Shown: positions 5,089 through 5,922 of the stretch, piece after piece
How the letters are laid out: every line of letters starts with the position of its first letter
How positions within the stretch are numbered: position 1 is the stretch's first letter
Assembly: GCA_016186855.1 (NCBI GenBank)
Contig: JACPKT010000002.1
Span: 1-5,922, forward strand
Source: Candidatus Iainarchaeum sp.
GTDB taxonomy: Archaea > Iainarchaeota > Iainarchaeia > Iainarchaeales > GW2011-AR10
Reading direction: 5' to 3'
Length of the DNA stretch: 5,922 nt
The notes under the pieces: model-generated
Told to the model about the DNA's origin: nothing
The model's input: the letters and a program-made list of their open reading frames with translations, nothing else
The model's database searches: none
Program-made: the position numbers and the translations under genes

Positions 5089-5726
5089 ATGAGCAAAACT
5101 GCTTTAATGGCATTCGAACGCTTTGTCTGCGGCCCGCTTGAAAACAACGTTTTTCTGGCATTAGACGAACAAAAAAAGGTTGGCGCAATAATCGACCCGG
5201 CACTTGGAAGCAACGTAGCCCTAAAAATGGCAAAAGAGATTGGAATAAAAATTCAATTAATTTTAAACACCCACGGCCACCCTGACCACACAATAGAGGA
5301 CGCGTTCATCAAAAAAGAAACCGGGGCAAAACTTGCAATCCACAAATTGGATGAGTACAGGCTGAAAGAAAATTCAAAAATCGTCACCCCATACATTCAG
5401 GCAGAGCACCAGCTTGTAAAGGCTGACCAAAATTTGAAGACGGTGAAATCTTCAAAATTGGCTCTTTTGAACTAAAAGCTATCCACACTCCCGGCCACAC
5501 TGAAGGCTCAAGCTGCTTTTTTGAAAAAAAGCAAAAACTGCTTTTCTCGGGCGACACAATGTTCAAACACACACATGGGCGCGTAGACCTTGCAGGCGGC
5601 AACGCAAAACAAATCAGCGAAAGCCTCAAAAAACTCTACAATTCACTCCCAAACGACACACAGGTTTTTCCCGGTCACGGCGAATTCACAACACTTGGTG
5701 CAGAAAAATGGATTGAAGACTTCTGA
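5089..5726 (+). pseudogene. MBL-fold metallo-hydrolase (glyoxalase II-like) with one frameshift
   Basis: The metallo-beta-lactamase fold uses two metal ions to hydrolyse esters, thioesters or related bonds; the substrate cannot be told from sequence here. The first frame runs to 5475 and holds IIDPA and the metal motif THGHPDH (residues 61-67). From about 5436 the next frame continues the same protein: EDGEIFKIGSFELKAIHTPG with the ligand histidine in GHTEGS, FSGDTMF with the bridging aspartate, and FPGHGEF with the last ligand histidine, ending at the TGA 5724-5726. Restoring one base within 5431-5435 (AATTT, probably once AATTTT) gives a complete protein of about 212 residues, normal for the family. 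As written, translation runs into a false tail (KTVKSSKLALLN) and loses three ligand motifs. The lesion is in a T-run and everything else is preserved, so a sequencing error or very recent mutation is likely. Confidence 0.85.
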
Positions 5727-5748
5727 ATTACAACAACGAAAAGATTCG

Positions 5749-5757
5749 CAATAAAAA
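5749..5757 (-). terminator. T-rich stretch after the minus-strand partial gene
   Basis: On the minus strand GAATTTTTATT follows the TAA at 5770-5768 by about a dozen bases, preceded by TTGTTTT. It is a plausible weak archaeal terminator. It lies in the 41-base gap between two convergent genes. No hairpin is present. Confidence 0.3.
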
Positions 5758-5767
5758 TTCAAAACAA

Positions 5768-5922
5768 TTATTGGTTAATTATTGTAACACTAACTACCAC
5801 AATATCAGAATAAAAATTTCCGTTTGAACTGCGCCCAAATACTGTGGAATCAACGCTCTCACCCATTCCAACATTTGGAGTGTAGGCTATCAGGGGATAA
5901 TTGCCCAAATCAATAGTACCCA
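5768..5922 (-). CDS. C-terminal end of an unidentified protein (5' end outside window)
   Basis: Reading the minus strand from the window edge gives 50 sense codons followed by TAA (5770-5768), with no start inside the window. The residues (NYPLIAYTPNVGMGESVDST, then a G/S/N-rich stretch and DIVVVSVTIINQ at the end) alternate polar turns with strand-like hydrophobic runs. That composition resembles the last beta strands of a surface or secreted domain, which is inference only. I do not recognise the family. The open frame reaches the edge and ends just before a T-rich stretch, which supports a real gene, but 50 codons are thin evidence. It converges on the hydrolase gene. Confidence 0.5.
   Translation of the reverse strand, partial: GTIDLGNYPLIAYTPNVGMGESVDSTVFGRSSNGNFYSDIVVVSVTIINQ

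Noticed and set aside
5428..5440. Programmed frameshift in the hydrolase gene
   Set aside because: The site AATTTG is not a known slippery heptamer, no stimulating structure follows, and enzymes of this family are not known to need frameshifting; a lost base is simpler.
5765..5784. Repeated AATTATTG with partial palindrome, possible attachment site
   Set aside because: It is short, AT-only in large part, overlaps the end of an open frame, and no integrase or tRNA is nearby.
1..5922. CRISPR array, tRNA, rRNA or insertion sequence
   Set aside because: I saw no regularly spaced repeats, no clover-leaf or T-loop consensus (GGTTCRA context), no rRNA-like stretch and no transposase motif; reading by eye can miss an intron-containing tRNA, but coding genes fill nearly all the space.

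Overview
This AT-rich window comes from an archaeon, most likely a reduced-genome lineage of the DPANN type. The main evidence is the minus-strand order ribosomal protein eL21, RNA polymerase subunit Rpo4, a DUF655 protein, then the KsgA/Dim1 rRNA methyltransferase, a gene string typical of archaea. An archaeal-type AMP phosphorylase, TATA-like boxes about 25 bases before several start codons (leaderless style) and poly-T tracts after genes fit the same picture. The DPANN assignment is an inference from gene style, not proven by the sequence.

Layout. Positions 2-349 (+) hold the C-terminal part of an unrecognised protein. Positions 350-458 are a noncoding gap with two inverted repeats and a TATA-like box. 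Positions 459-1209 (+) are an orotidine-5'-phosphate decarboxylase gene (pyrF) that is broken twice: about 20 bases are missing exactly over the catalytic motif, and a TAA stop lies in frame further on. Positions 1237-2751 (+) are an intact 504-residue AMP phosphorylase. It converges, 17 bases apart, on the minus-strand block: ksgA/dim1 (2769-3641), DUF655 (3748-4341), rpo4 (4368-4715) and rpl21e (4717-5007). An 81-base divergent promoter region then leads to a metallo-beta-lactamase-fold hydrolase (5089-5726, +) that is intact except for one missing base near 5431-5435. The last 155 bases hold the C-terminus of an unidentified minus-strand protein.

How the genes fit together. The minus-strand block serves ribosome and transcription machinery: a large-subunit protein, the Rpo4 stalk subunit, a conserved archaeal protein with a helix-hairpin-helix-like segment, and the late 16S rRNA dimethylase. 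The plus-strand genes concern nucleotides: pyrF would make UMP, and AMP phosphorylase turns AMP plus phosphate into adenine and ribose-1,5-bisphosphate. If the pyrF lesions are real, this organism has lost the last step of de novo pyrimidine synthesis while keeping nucleotide degradation, as expected of a host-dependent archaeon. If they are assembly errors, the locus is ordinary. I found no CRISPR array, insertion sequence, tRNA or rRNA, and no clear new multi-gene system. The most unusual signals are the pyrF lesions, the non-standard active-site motifs in the KsgA homologue, and two short palindromes placed between TATA box and start codon.
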